Of a DNA stretch of 64,000 nt, positions 1 through 9,765 are shown piece after piece (positions within the stretch are counted from its first letter, which is position 1; each line of letters begins with the position of its first letter). The notes beneath the pieces are model-generated. The model was not told the DNA's origin, made no database searches, and saw only the letters and a program-made list of their open reading frames with translations. This DNA comes from Arsukibacterium sp. UBA3155 (GTDB taxonomy: Bacteria; Pseudomonadota; Gammaproteobacteria; Enterobacterales; Alteromonadaceae): contig DEYP01000013.1 of assembly GCA_002364615.1 (NCBI GenBank), forward strand, positions 124,001 through 188,000, written 5' to 3'. Made by a program: the position numbers and the translations under genes.

Positions 1-520
1 TAGCTACGTGAGTATCAATTATTATTAATGTTGCAATAATCAAAGTAAATACAACTATTTCCGTCACCAACCTAATAGATGAATGAAGGCCCTCTTCAAT
101 AAACCTAGGTATCGACGTAACAACTGTCTGTATTAGTTTACTAGGTTCTTGTTTTAAGTACTCTAAATAGCTAAGAGAGAAAAATGAAGTGACTACTTTC
201 TTTGTTAACTGAACTTGTTTATTGGAAATAAATATCACAACCCAGTACTGAACAGATAAAGAAACCAACACTTTGATAATAGATGCTATAAGTAGCGTAA
301 ATAAGGCGATTTCTGCTATGTGTTCTACAGGAATACCAAAAGTTGCAAGTTTTGATATTATCGGAGATGAACCTTCAAATGCAGCGGCTATACTTATAGG
401 AATTAAACCTATGACTAGGGCATCTAATAACCCTGAAATACTTATAAAAAGTACAATTGTAATATACTTAAAACTTGTAACTTCAGCAATCTTAAGAATC
501 TTCTTTAAATAGCTTATCAT
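1..520 (-). CDS. ABC exporter membrane domain, probable glycan flippase (partial)
   Basis: The reading frame stays open from an ATG that overlaps the hisF2 stop (ATGA) to the window edge, giving 173 residues without a stop. The protein begins MISYLKKILKIAEV and has hydrophobic segments at about residues 15-40, 70-90 and 155-170. Between them is a polar stretch with LEYLKQEPSKL and FIEEGLHSS, the layout of the first half of a PglK/MsbA-type ABC exporter membrane domain. The ATPase domain would lie beyond the edge. In this locus it would be the lipid-linked oligosaccharide flippase, since no Wzx is present in the window. The family is inferred from pattern, and the substrate from context only. 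Confidence 0.7.
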   Translation of the reverse strand, partial: MISYLKKILKIAEVTSFKYITIVLFISISGLLDALVIGLIPISIAAAFEGSSPIISKLATFGIPVEHIAEIALFTLLIASIIKVLVSLSVQYWVVIFISNKQVQLTKKVVTSFFSLSYLEYLKQEPSKLIQTVVTSIPRFIEEGLHSSIRLVTEIVVFTLIIATLIIIDTHVA

Positions 521-1275
521 ATATTCAACATTGATTTTATTGAGGTTTCAGGGTAGCTAATCATAATCCCTTTTGTCTTACTTGAATAAACAAATATACT
601 ACCCGCAGCTGCACCAGTGACACCTTTTATATCAAGTAATTCTCTTACATGATCAATAGACCCCGCTCCTCCACATACTACACATGGCACATCAATTTCA
701 TTTGTTAAACTTCGAATATGTTCTATGTCATAGCCGTTCATTAAACCATCAGCATCAGCGTAATTAATAAAAATTTCGCCAACACCTGCTTTTTTAAGTT
801 TAAGTAAATGTGATGACATATCTAACTTCATTATTTTTTGCGAAGAAGAATTAAACAAGTGATAATTACCAAAAAAGCTCTTTTTTATTGTTACACCAGA
901 CACAACGGAGCTTGAACCAAATCTGCTAGCTGCCTCTTGAACAAGTAGATAATCATCGTTATAGTTATGTGAATCTATACATACCTTTTCAATGCCCATG
1001 CGGTAGAGCTTTGACATAGTCTGTATGTCTTTAACTCCACCTGCATAAGTAATAGGGATAAAGCACTCATAGACGATTTCCTCTAGCATTTTGAAATTAA
1101 CACCATTTGATGATGCGCTCTTATCACAAATGACTAGTTCATCAACCTCTTTGTCCGAAAAGATTCTTGCTGCGTTAATAGGGTCGCCAATATAAGTTTC
1201 ATTCTTAAATCGCACGGTTTTAACTAAGCGCTTATTATTAATCAAAAGTACAGGTATTACTCTTTTTTCAAACAC
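517..1275 (-). CDS. hisF2: HisF-like subunit of sugar amidotransferase
   Basis: This is a 252-residue (beta/alpha)8 barrel protein of the HisF family. It uses a GTG start that overlaps the end of hisH2. The N-terminus reads KRVIPVLLINNKRLVKT, where histidine-pathway HisF has an IACLDV-like stretch, so the catalytic Asp at position 11 is Leu. The second catalytic Asp, expected in an AID motif near residue 130, is also absent (VVSGVT). The later DADG and the CGGAG phosphate loop are kept. With wbpG and hisH2 immediately upstream, the sensible role is to channel ammonia to the WbpG reaction on a nucleotide sugar, as in Pseudomonas aeruginosa O5 LPS. The loss of both Asp residues argues against imidazole glycerol phosphate synthesis. 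Confidence 0.85.
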   Translation of the reverse strand: MFEKRVIPVLLINNKRLVKTVRFKNETYIGDPINAARIFSDKEVDELVICDKSASSNGVNFKMLEEIVYECFIPITYAGGVKDIQTMSKLYRMGIEKVCIDSHNYNDDYLLVQEAASRFGSSSVVSGVTIKKSFFGNYHLFNSSSQKIMKLDMSSHLLKLKKAGVGEIFINYADADGLMNGYDIEHIRSLTNEIDVPCVVCGGAGSIDHVRELLDIKGVTGAAAGSIFVYSSKTKGIMISYPETSIKSMLNI

Positions 1276-1894
1276 AGCTCAACTCCAGTACGCTTTTAAA
1301 GAGAGCCATTCCATTCTTTCCACTTTTTTCTGGGTGAAATTGAAAGCCGAAAATATTTTTATTTCTAACTGCCGATATGAAACTACTACCGTAAACAGTT
1401 TTTGACAGAATGTACTCTTCATCACATTCAAAATGATAAGAGTGTACGAAGTAGAAACGTCCTGGCTCATCCCAGTTTTCAGAGAATGGGAGCTGCTTAA
1501 ATTCGACTCTGTTCCACCCCATGTGAGGGACAGGAAGTTTCGTATCACAACCCGTAAAATTAAACTTTTTTACGTAGCCAGGGATCATACCAAGCCCATC
1601 CAACTTACCCTCCTCGCTACCATTTGAAAGTATTTGCATTCCTAAACAAATCCCAACAAAAACATTACCAGGTAAAGACACATATGCCTCTAACCTTTGT
1701 CTTAGCGAACTGCTATTTATTATCTGCATAGCAGTGTCAAAAGCGCCAACACCAGGAAGTATTACTAAATCGAACTCTTCTAAATCGCATTCAAGAGATA
1801 AAAGCTCGGCATTAGCGCCAAGCCTCCTAATTAGATTCACAACCGAGCTGAAATTTCCAACTCCTAAATCAATTACACCTATCCTACGATCCAT
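1268..1894 (-). CDS. hisH2: HisH-like glutaminase subunit of sugar amidotransferase
   Basis: A 208-residue class I glutamine amidotransferase. The nucleophile motif VGICLGMQIL and the FHPEKSG segment supply Cys, His and Glu of the triad. I start at the ATG giving MDRRIGVIDLGVGN, because HisH proteins begin right at this beta strand; a longer frame adds 12 unlikely residues. It overlaps the end of wbpG by about 11 bases and the start of hisF2 by 8. It should hydrolyse glutamine and pass ammonia through HisF2 to WbpG. It is unlikely to serve histidine synthesis, given its neighbours and the degenerate HisF partner. Confidence 0.88.
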   Translation of the reverse strand: MDRRIGVIDLGVGNFSSVVNLIRRLGANAELLSLECDLEEFDLVILPGVGAFDTAMQIINSSSLRQRLEAYVSLPGNVFVGICLGMQILSNGSEEGKLDGLGMIPGYVKKFNFTGCDTKLPVPHMGWNRVEFKQLPFSENWDEPGRFYFVHSYHFECDEEYILSKTVYGSSFISAVRNKNIFGFQFHPEKSGKNGMALFKSVLELSCV

Positions 1895-3041
1895 TTTTAA
1901 CCCGCTTAACATTTGCACCACGAAGACCAATCCTATTCAAAATAGGAATTTTCTTTATAATCTTCCAATACTTTGCTAATACTCTAAAGTATTTCTCATC
2001 AGACTTGTAAAAATCATGAGGCTTAGGAGACCTTTTCATTATTTCTTCAAATTCTGACTTGTCAAAACCAATTTTTTTGCAGAAATATTCTATATCGTTT
2101 CGCAGTTCTTGAACTGTATATAACGGCTCTTCTAATTTGACTAGTACGTCCTCTCTCGTCATTTCGCCATTTCTAATTAGAGCTGAGTAATGCGAAATTC
2201 TTTTATCTACTTTGAACTTTTCGGGCAAAATGTATGCTTGATAAAATTTTGTGAAGAAAGATTCGTAATGTTTTCCTGGGTACTCTCTCCAATCATACTC
2301 TCTTTTTAGAACTTCTATGGCCTCAAGCTTTTTAAAATCAATGTAATCAAGTATCGTAATACTCTCTATACCTACATCTCCTTTAAGACGATTAAACAAA
2401 ATGTCGAATGAACTGTATCTTGGGAAAGTTTTAATTTTAACTTCACCAAACTTACTATGAATATCCTTAATATTCATCCAATCAGCCTTTCTCCACGACC
2501 AAGAAATGGGCATTCCACTCTCCGTCGCAACATTTGAGCCAGACAGGGCATATTTGATCCCAAATTTCTTTGAAATTTTCAACATTGTCGCTGTTATAGC
2601 ATGGTCTGAGACCATCTCAATATCCACTACGTCTGAACGAATAAAAGCTTTTTGAATGTCCCTAAACTCGTCCCAATCTACTACAAGAGTGTGAAGGTCA
2701 AAGCCATTTTTAGTTATAATTTTATTTATATTGTCCACTGCTAATTCAGTATTCCAACCATTATCGAAATGAACAACTAATGGTCTTAGTCCGTGCATCT
2801 TGGCTAAGTGGGCAACATAAGAACTGTCGACTCCACCACTCATTCCCATTACACAATCGTACTGCTTGCCTTTACCGTCGCTTTTAATTTTTTCAATAAT
2901 TGATTGAAATTGACTTGGATAGTTCTCAATTCTTTTAAACTCGCTTTCAACATCGATACAGTAATTACATACACCATTTTCATCGAGTTGAAAATCTGGA
3001 TCATTTAGTTCATTTTGAACACATACTTTACAGATTTTCAT
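1884..3041 (-). CDS. wbpG: N-acetyl sugar amidotransferase (WbpG/PseA family)
   Basis: A 385-residue protein. The N-terminal pair CKVC and CNYC (residues 4-7 and about 26-29) suggests a metal site. The PP-loop motif GMSGGVDSSY follows near residue 70 and marks an ATP-pyrophosphatase fold that adenylates the acceptor. It probably converts a sugar N-acetyl group to an acetamidino group with ammonia from HisH2/HisF2. The start MKICKVC is chosen because the metal site begins there and AAGG lies upstream; a longer frame adds 13 residues with no family support. It overlaps the polymerase gene by 14 bases. Base composition is AT-rich like its neighbours, as usual for O-antigen genes. Confidence 0.85.
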   Translation of the reverse strand: MKICKVCVQNELNDPDFQLDENGVCNYCIDVESEFKRIENYPSQFQSIIEKIKSDGKGKQYDCVMGMSGGVDSSYVAHLAKMHGLRPLVVHFDNGWNTELAVDNINKIITKNGFDLHTLVVDWDEFRDIQKAFIRSDVVDIEMVSDHAITATMLKISKKFGIKYALSGSNVATESGMPISWSWRKADWMNIKDIHSKFGEVKIKTFPRYSSFDILFNRLKGDVGIESITILDYIDFKKLEAIEVLKREYDWREYPGKHYESFFTKFYQAYILPEKFKVDKRISHYSALIRNGEMTREDVLVKLEEPLYTVQELRNDIEYFCKKIGFDKSEFEEIMKRSPKPHDFYKSDEKYFRVLAKYWKIIKKIPILNRIGLRGANVKRVKNGS

Positions 3042-4212
3042 AAACACTACCTTTTTTAACGTTAACCTTCGAAAGGCCAATAATTATACCAAAAACCATC
3101 CAAACATACGGATATGCGAAAGATCTCGAAATTAATAATTCAAGTAAAAATGCAATGAGCAAAATAGCGAAGTATTTTACATTAGTATTTTTCAAAAACA
3201 AAACAGCGAATGCACTTTTAGTAGCAAAATAAATTAAAAAACAAAAACCAATAATTCCATACTGAAGCCAATATGACATCACATTGTGTATGTACTTACC
3301 TGTGTGATTAAAGTGTTCTAGCTGCCAAAGTATATTTCCGAATATATAATTATTCTTCAGATATAAAGCACCTACAAACAACAAGTCTTCTCTACTCGAC
3401 AGTGACGTTGTAAGACTTCTATCTACCAGCCAACCTAAATGTCTAAAATCTTTGAGTAGAGATGTCATTTCTGTCTTGAAAATCGCAAACAACAAAACTG
3501 GCAAAGACACTAAAATTACTAAGCTGAAAAATACTCTAATATTTGACCAAAAAACAACCCAGAACAAATAAATAACTGATCCTGCAACTAAACAAATAAA
3601 GGAAGTTCGACTGTACATTAGAGCTTGAATTAAAATAATAAAAAACAACCAGAAATACTGTTTCGATTTGAAGAGATAATAAACACCAATGCTTGAGTAA
3701 AAAAGGAACAAATCTGATAGAGTTAGATAACTAGAATCACCATCACCGCTACCAAACCCTAAAATAGCAGCTATATCGCCTTTAATGGCTAATAGAAAAA
3801 AAATCATTAAAGAAACTGGTTTGATAAAAGACAAAATGAATTCAATATTTCTTTCTACCCATCTGCCATCGTAAAACAACATCCTTCCAGTAAAATAATA
3901 TATGAAAAAATTTGAACCGATTTCAAAATAAAGTAAAAATACGCGATAATCATACTCTAAGAATAACACAGCGATAAAAGCTGATAATATTGCATAAATT
4001 GAAAAAAACAAAACATAGAGCAAGTCTTTTGGAATTAGTTTAATAGTGTATGTACACGCCAAACTCCCTAGCAAAAGAAATAGAGAATTAACTGGCCCCA
4101 TAACTATTAACGAGATTATCGTAGGTAAATCAGCTATAAAAAAGTTAAAAATTATTTGAAACAAAAAGAGGTAAACGAAAACACACCTTGAGTAGAAAAT
4201 ATAAAATGGCAT
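3028..4212 (-). CDS. wzy: O-antigen/polysaccharide polymerase, Wzy-like
   Basis: A highly hydrophobic protein of about 394 residues with some ten to twelve membrane-spanning stretches and one longer periplasmic-looking loop (about residues 250-300, with SREDLLFVGALYL). Size, topology and position among glycan genes fit Wzy, which joins lipid-linked repeat units in the periplasm. Wzy proteins share almost no sequence, so this is a call from topology and context. I use the ATG giving MPFYIFYSRC; a TTG ten codons upstream, next to the preceding stop, is possible. It could instead be another multi-membrane glycan protein, but it does not look like a 12-TM Wzx flippase. Confidence 0.6.
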   Translation of the reverse strand: MPFYIFYSRCVFVYLFLFQIIFNFFIADLPTIISLIVMGPVNSLFLLLGSLACTYTIKLIPKDLLYVLFFSIYAILSAFIAVLFLEYDYRVFLLYFEIGSNFFIYYFTGRMLFYDGRWVERNIEFILSFIKPVSLMIFFLLAIKGDIAAILGFGSGDGDSSYLTLSDLFLFYSSIGVYYLFKSKQYFWLFFIILIQALMYSRTSFICLVAGSVIYLFWVVFWSNIRVFFSLVILVSLPVLLFAIFKTEMTSLLKDFRHLGWLVDRSLTTSLSSREDLLFVGALYLKNNYIFGNILWQLEHFNHTGKYIHNVMSYWLQYGIIGFCFLIYFATKSAFAVLFLKNTNVKYFAILLIAFLLELLISRSFAYPYVWMVFGIIIGLSKVNVKKGSVYENL

Positions 4213-4242
4213 GTTAACGTTTACCAACAATCCAGAGTTCAA

Positions 4243-5391
4243 TTAAAATTCCACAACATTTTTAAAACTACTGAATTGTTCTTCTGCACACAATACTTTT
4301 GCCGCATGATGAGAGTTGCGTTTCAAAACTTTAATATCATCATAAGTTAAGGAATTTATTTTCGCTGACAATGTTTCAACGTCGGCACTTGCACTATATA
4401 TTCCGTTATTAAACTCATCTATTATATAATGAGACTCGACAATACCACCAATTGCGAGACACAATCTTGATTGAACGAACTCAAATATTTTATTACTTAG
4501 AGAGTACTTAAGATTAAATGTAGTATCTGGAAACATACAAAGACCAATATCATATTTGTTACCCACACTTATCAATTCTTTGCTTTCTATAGGGGGCAGC
4601 AAATTCACATTTTTTCTACTTTTCGCTAAGTCTGCAATAAATCTACCATATTCGTCTGAATAATCGCTCATAAGATACATATCTAAAATAAATCTATCAT
4701 CTAACTTATCCATGAGATATATCATATCTTCAATTTTTCTATTAGCACCCGAATGACCATGATGAATTAACTTTATTATTTCACCTGTATTCGCCGGCTC
4801 AAGGTCATGGTAGTTTGCATAACTTGGTAGAAAATAAACCTCTTTATGAGATATTTTCCTGTACTCTTCGCATAGCTTTCTTGACACTGAAAATAGTTTA
4901 TCGACTTTAGGAGTGTAACTGTATGTTAACCAGGTCATTATCGGCTTTTGAATTAATCGCCAGACAAAATTGTGTTCGAATTGCCGAGGATAGAACTCTC
5001 TTGCATCTAGAACAACTCGAGTTTCACACTCTCCTTTTAATTCAAACACTAAAGGGAGCAATAGGATATCTGATGATATAATAACATCCCACTTTTCATT
5101 CACTGGCGGGTTAAAAATTGGAAATTTTTTTAAATATCTTTCAAAAATCTTATATTGTCTAAGTAGAAGTAAAAGTGCAAGCCATGCGGATTTTATCTTT
5201 GAAGAAGAAAAACGTTTCAATTTATAGTGCTTCTTCACATTGTCTAGTTCTAAAGAACTCAAATCAGAATCCTTACTAACCACCGAAACTTCCACGTCCA
5301 TTTTGTTCAACCATCTTAACATTTTGCGTGGTCTAGGATCAGATATAACCTCTGAGTTAGTAACTAGTAAATATCTTTTTCTTGCATTCAT
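4243..5391 (-). CDS. glycosyltransferase, GT4-like
   Basis: A protein of about 382 residues with the two-domain look of a GT-B glycosyltransferase. The N-terminal half opens with RKRYLLVTNSEVISDPRPRK and contains DAREFYPRQFEHNF. The C-terminal half has IKLIHHGHSGANRKIEDMI and SNKIFEFVQSRLCLAIGG, where a Glu-containing nucleotide-binding helix is expected. It probably adds one sugar to the lipid-linked repeat unit on the cytoplasmic face. Donor and linkage cannot be read from the sequence. The ATG start is preferred; an in-frame GTG lies four codons upstream. It is the only clear glycosyltransferase in the AT-rich block, so others must lie outside the window. Confidence 0.7.
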   Translation of the reverse strand: MNARKRYLLVTNSEVISDPRPRKMLRWLNKMDVEVSVVSKDSDLSSLELDNVKKHYKLKRFSSSKIKSAWLALLLLLRQYKIFERYLKKFPIFNPPVNEKWDVIISSDILLLPLVFELKGECETRVVLDAREFYPRQFEHNFVWRLIQKPIMTWLTYSYTPKVDKLFSVSRKLCEEYRKISHKEVYFLPSYANYHDLEPANTGEIIKLIHHGHSGANRKIEDMIYLMDKLDDRFILDMYLMSDYSDEYGRFIADLAKSRKNVNLLPPIESKELISVGNKYDIGLCMFPDTTFNLKYSLSNKIFEFVQSRLCLAIGGIVESHYIIDEFNNGIYSASADVETLSAKINSLTYDDIKVLKRNSHHAAKVLCAEEQFSSFKNVVEF

Positions 5392-5410
5392 TTTATATTT
5401 CACGCCTGCA

Positions 5411-6490
5411 TTAATTTTTTGATTTTCGTAGGTAGGGATGCATTGGCAAACTAAAAACCTGCTTCGCTAACCTTGATGCTACAGGTAGATCGTCGTCAGT
5501 GTAGGCTAACTGCTTAAACGCTGTTTGTTGGTGCATACAGGTACCATAATAAATCATCGTGGGCACACCTTCAGCTTTGTACCGAGCCATTTCTGCATCA
5601 CGATTCTCACTGATTAAGGTATATTGTGCCCAGGAACTAAGAAATCCTTCGGGTACAAGTGGGGTAATGTATTTGGTTGCTAAAGATTCGTTATAATTTA
5701 CTGCAGCCCTGTTTCTTGCAATAAGCTCGGTCGGAAACTCAGCAAGTTTCTCAAGTAATACTGCCGCTTGAATGGTATCCAAACGACTATTAATGCCGAT
5801 GCGCACGTTGTCGTATTTATCTTTACCTTTACCGTGTACCCGATATGAGCGAAACAACGCGGCATATTCGTCACTATTTGTAAATATCGCACCACCATCG
5901 CCATAGCAACCTAGAGGTTTAGCCGGGAAAAAGCTGGTAGTGGCCATATCGCCAAAACTACCTGCCCGTTTTCCATTAATTTCCCCGCCAAAGCCCTGAG
6001 CTGCATCTTCAATAAGTTTCAAGCCATACTTAGCTGCGATGGTTTCTAATTCAGGATAGTTTGCTGGTAAACCAAATAAATCGACTGCAATAATTGCCTT
6101 TGGTACCAATTTACCTTCAGCTATAACCGCTTGAATACGCTTTTCCAAATCTTGCGGACATATATTGAATGTTCGTTCGTCAGAATCGACAAAGACAGGT
6201 GTAGCACCAGCATAGGCAATTACTTCAGCGGTAGCAAAGAAAGTAAAGGTAGGACAAAACACCGCATCACCTGGTTTTATATCCAACACCATCATAGTGA
6301 GCTGCAAAGCATCAGTACCGTTAGCACAGCTTATACAATGCTTAACGCCAACATACTCAGCCAGTCTTTGCTCCAATTCTTCTACTTCAGGCCCCATTAT
6401 ATAATGGCCATGATCAAGCACTGTCTGGATACGTTTATCAATGCGCTGCTTTAAATGCTGATACTGAGCTGCTAAATCAATGAACTGCAT
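5411..6490 (-). CDS. wbpE: DegT/DnrJ/EryC1 aminotransferase, WbpE-like
   Basis: A 359-residue PLP-dependent sugar aminotransferase. It has NGTDALQL near residue 58, CPTFTFFATAEV, the Asp in LIEDAAQGFG and the PLP-binding Lys in FFPAKPLGCYGDGG. In the Wbp pathway it transfers an amino group from glutamate to C3 of the 3-keto intermediate made by WbpB. The frame ends abruptly after MHPYL with the short tail RKSKN, where relatives continue for about ten residues. Bases just downstream in another frame encode a tail-like helix, so a late frameshift is possible. It abuts wbpD by one base. Confidence 0.88.
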   Translation of the reverse strand: MQFIDLAAQYQHLKQRIDKRIQTVLDHGHYIMGPEVEELEQRLAEYVGVKHCISCANGTDALQLTMMVLDIKPGDAVFCPTFTFFATAEVIAYAGATPVFVDSDERTFNICPQDLEKRIQAVIAEGKLVPKAIIAVDLFGLPANYPELETIAAKYGLKLIEDAAQGFGGEINGKRAGSFGDMATTSFFPAKPLGCYGDGGAIFTNSDEYAALFRSYRVHGKGKDKYDNVRIGINSRLDTIQAAVLLEKLAEFPTELIARNRAAVNYNESLATKYITPLVPEGFLSSWAQYTLISENRDAEMARYKAEGVPTMIYYGTCMHQQTAFKQLAYTDDDLPVASRLAKQVFSLPMHPYLRKSKN

Positions 6491-6491
6491 G

Positions 6492-7073
6492 TTAGCTAAC
6501 CTTACTTAGTGTGTTATTTATTAATGTGTATTTTACACCAGTATGCTGACAAACCGCTTCGCCATCGCCAGATACTGGCAAGCTTAAACGCTCACCAAAC
6601 TCGCTCATCCAGCCAACTTGCTTCGCCGGCACACCAACCATTAGCGCATATGCAGGAACATCCTTATTGATAACAGCACCTGCACCAACAAATGCAAACT
6701 CACCAATTGTTACTCCACAGACGATAGTACAATTGGCACCAAGGGTAGCGCCTTTTTTCACCAGCGTATCGCGATATTCGTCCTTGCGCTCAACTAAAGA
6801 ACGGGGATTGTATACATTTGTAAAAACCATACTTGGGCCACAGAATACGCCCTCTTCCAAATGCACATTATCGTACACCGAAACATTGTTCTGAATTTTA
6901 CATTTGTCACCAATGGTAACTTTATTACCAACAAAAACGTTTTGGCCAAGAGAAACGCCTTTGCCAATTATTGCCCCTCCACATACATGGACAAAATGCC
7001 AGACGCGAGAGCCTTCACCAATAACTGCACCCGTGTCTACAATAGCGCTAGGATGTAACTGATAATTACTCAT
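6492..7073 (-). CDS. wbpD: UDP-sugar 3-N-acetyltransferase, WbpD-like
   Basis: A 193-residue left-handed beta-helix acyltransferase with clear hexapeptide repeats ([53 protein letters not shown]). The acceptor loop [12 protein letters not shown] matches the WbpD/WlbB family. It should acetylate the 3-amino group made by WbpE to give the 2,3-diacetamido uronic acid. The start [12 protein letters not shown] is chosen because hexapeptide repeats begin there and it follows the wbpB stop by one base. A longer frame would add 14 residues inside wbpB. Confidence 0.88.
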   Translation of the reverse strand: MSNYQLHPSAIVDTGAVIGEGSRVWHFVHVCGGAIIGKGVSLGQNVFVGNKVTIGDKCKIQNNVSVYDNVHLEEGVFCGPSMVFTNVYNPRSLVERKDEYRDTLVKKGATLGANCTIVCGVTIGEFAFVGAGAVINKDVPAYALMVGVPAKQVGWMSEFGERLSLPVSGDGEAVCQHTGVKYTLINNTLSKVS

Positions 7074-7074
7074 A

Positions 7075-8031
<957 letters not shown>

Positions 8032-8046
8032 TTAGCTCTCTGAATT

Positions 8047-9324
8047 TTAAAAACGAATATCTACCAGATTTTTATCAAGTATGTATTTTAAATCATAAAT
8101 AACGCTATCAGGCCGGCAAAACTTCCTGATGCCTGTTGCGCCCAAAGTTTTAAATTCGTTATGGCCAACAGCCAATATAACGGCATCATAATTACCATGA
8201 ACAGGTGCTACTACTGGCGTAATTCCATACTCATGCTGCGACTCAGCCGCATCAACCCAGGGGTCGAAAACATCAGCCTGTACGCCATATTCGTTTAATT
8301 CTGTGAGAATATCTACAACCTTGGTGTTGCGAATGTCGGGACAATTCTCTTTAAACGTCAGCCCCATAACCAGCACTCTTGCACCGTCAACATGTATGCG
8401 CTTTTTCAACATGGCTTTAACCAGTTCACTTACAACATACTGTCCCATACTGTCATTAATACGCCGTCCAGCCAGTATAACTTCTGGATGATAGCCAACA
8501 GATTGTGCCTTGTGAGTTAGATAGTAAGGGTCGACACCAATACAGTGGCCGCCAACTAAACCAGGCCTAAACGGCAAGAAGTTCCACTTAGTACCAGCGG
8601 CTAATAATACCTCTTCAGTATCTATACCCAACTTATTAAAAATTACTGCCAACTCGTTAATAAGTGCAATGTTTAAATCACGCTGAGTGTTTTCAATTAC
8701 TTTAGCCGCTTCTGCAACCTTTATTGAACTTGCTTTATAAGTACCGGCCGTAATGATGCTGCGATAAAGGCTGTCGACAAATTCCGCAACCTCCACATTA
8801 GAACCTGACGTTACTTTTTTAATAGTGGTAACACGGTGTTCTTTATCACCCGGGTTTATTCGCTCAGGGCTATAACCAGCAAAAAAGTCTACATTGTATT
8901 TAAGGCCAGATACACGTTCGATAACCGGAATACAGTCTTCTTCGGTGGCACCCGGGTATACCGTAGACTCATAGATTACAACATCTCCGGCTTTAATAAC
9001 CTTACCAAGAGTTTCAGAGGCTTTAATTAATGGTGTTAGATCTGGCTGGCGGTGTTCATCAATAGGAGTAGGTACCGTTACAATAAATACATTGGCAGTG
9101 GTTAAATCTTCAATATTGCAGCTATACGTAAGATCTTTCGCTTCTGATAACTCCTCAGCGCTGACTTCTAACGTATGATCCTGGCCATTTTTCAATTCAG
9201 CCACTCGCGACTGATTAATATCAAAGCCTAAAGTGGAAAAGTGTTTTCCAAACTCAACTGCTAAAGGTAAACCGACATATCCTAAACCGATTATCGCTAA
9301 TTTTGTTTCATTTAAGCTCAACAT
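8047..9324 (-). CDS. tviB: UDP-N-acetylglucosamine 6-dehydrogenase, TviB type (copy 1)
   Basis: A 425-residue UDP-sugar dehydrogenase. It has the NAD-binding [10 protein letters not shown], the central helix [13 protein letters not shown] and the catalytic Cys in [12 protein letters not shown]. With wbpB, wbpD and wbpE next in order, it should supply UDP-GlcNAcA to that pathway. By eye it is about four-fifths identical to the second copy at 18.9-20.2 kb, with most changes near residues 30-80 and in the last 60. The first copy is embedded in the AT-richer block and uses more AT-rich codons than its paralogue. Confidence 0.88.
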   Translation of the reverse strand: MLSLNETKLAIIGLGYVGLPLAVEFGKHFSTLGFDINQSRVAELKNGQDHTLEVSAEELSEAKDLTYSCNIEDLTTANVFIVTVPTPIDEHRQPDLTPLIKASETLGKVIKAGDVVIYESTVYPGATEEDCIPVIERVSGLKYNVDFFAGYSPERINPGDKEHRVTTIKKVTSGSNVEVAEFVDSLYRSIITAGTYKASSIKVAEAAKVIENTQRDLNIALINELAVIFNKLGIDTEEVLLAAGTKWNFLPFRPGLVGGHCIGVDPYYLTHKAQSVGYHPEVILAGRRINDSMGQYVVSELVKAMLKKRIHVDGARVLVMGLTFKENCPDIRNTKVVDILTELNEYGVQADVFDPWVDAAESQHEYGITPVVAPVHGNYDAVILAVGHNEFKTLGATGIRKFCRPDSVIYDLKYILDKNLVDIRF

Positions 9325-9763
9325 CTAAATATCCAAATTTTAAAATACTATTTGCAGTTTAAACAACATAATAATACGACTAAACTAGTTAATATATTAT
9401 CCAGCACTATACTCGTTATGCACATAGATATTTTGTGCTGTTTTAACTAATTACCCGTAACTATATTTTGTTTCTTAGAATCTTTGATATATATTTCGAA
9501 AATTTTTCCGAAGTTATTTTTGGAACTAACCACTATCTAAATCAGCATTAGAAAAGTACTTTTTTCTAATACTATCCTAATTTTCTTAATGCTAGCTTTT
9601 GACGCTAACATTTTCATAATGCTCACCCCGAAATCTATTTACTCCACTTACTAATTACGACTAGTAGTAATTAATAACGCACTCGATTGCGCTAATTCTA
9701 CTTGTTGAAATCGAGCAACTTAAAGAGTTGCAAACTCGAATTAGGATATGTAACTTATCCTAA
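9325..9763. other. AT-rich intergenic gap with inverted repeats
   Basis: I see no gene in these roughly 440 bases. The DNA is very AT-rich and divides the conserved Wza/Rml part from the variable block. It contains three inverted repeats: ATTAGAAAA/TTTTCTAAT at 9547-9570, a 6-base GCAACT/AGTTGC pair near 9715-9731, and a 10-base pair directly after the wza stop. A promoter for the wbp operon should lie here. Several TATA-like hexamers are present near 9380-9420, but none pairs convincingly with a -35 box. I see no second ops element. Confidence 0.6.
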
Positions 9764-9765
9764 TT
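9739..9765 (-). terminator. possible weak terminator after wza
   Basis: A perfect 10-base inverted repeat, AATTAGGATA and TATCCTAATT with a 7-base loop, begins inside the wza stop codon. The stem is AT-rich and no long T-tract follows, so termination would be weak. It could equally be a binding site or an attenuator between wza and the wbp block. Confidence 0.3.

Noticed and set aside
273-512. 79-residue plus-strand reading frame at the left edge
   Set aside because: It is antisense to a longer open minus-strand frame with clear ABC exporter features.
517-1894. hisH/hisF as histidine biosynthesis genes
   Set aside because: They adjoin wbpG, lack other his genes, and HisF has lost both catalytic Asp residues.
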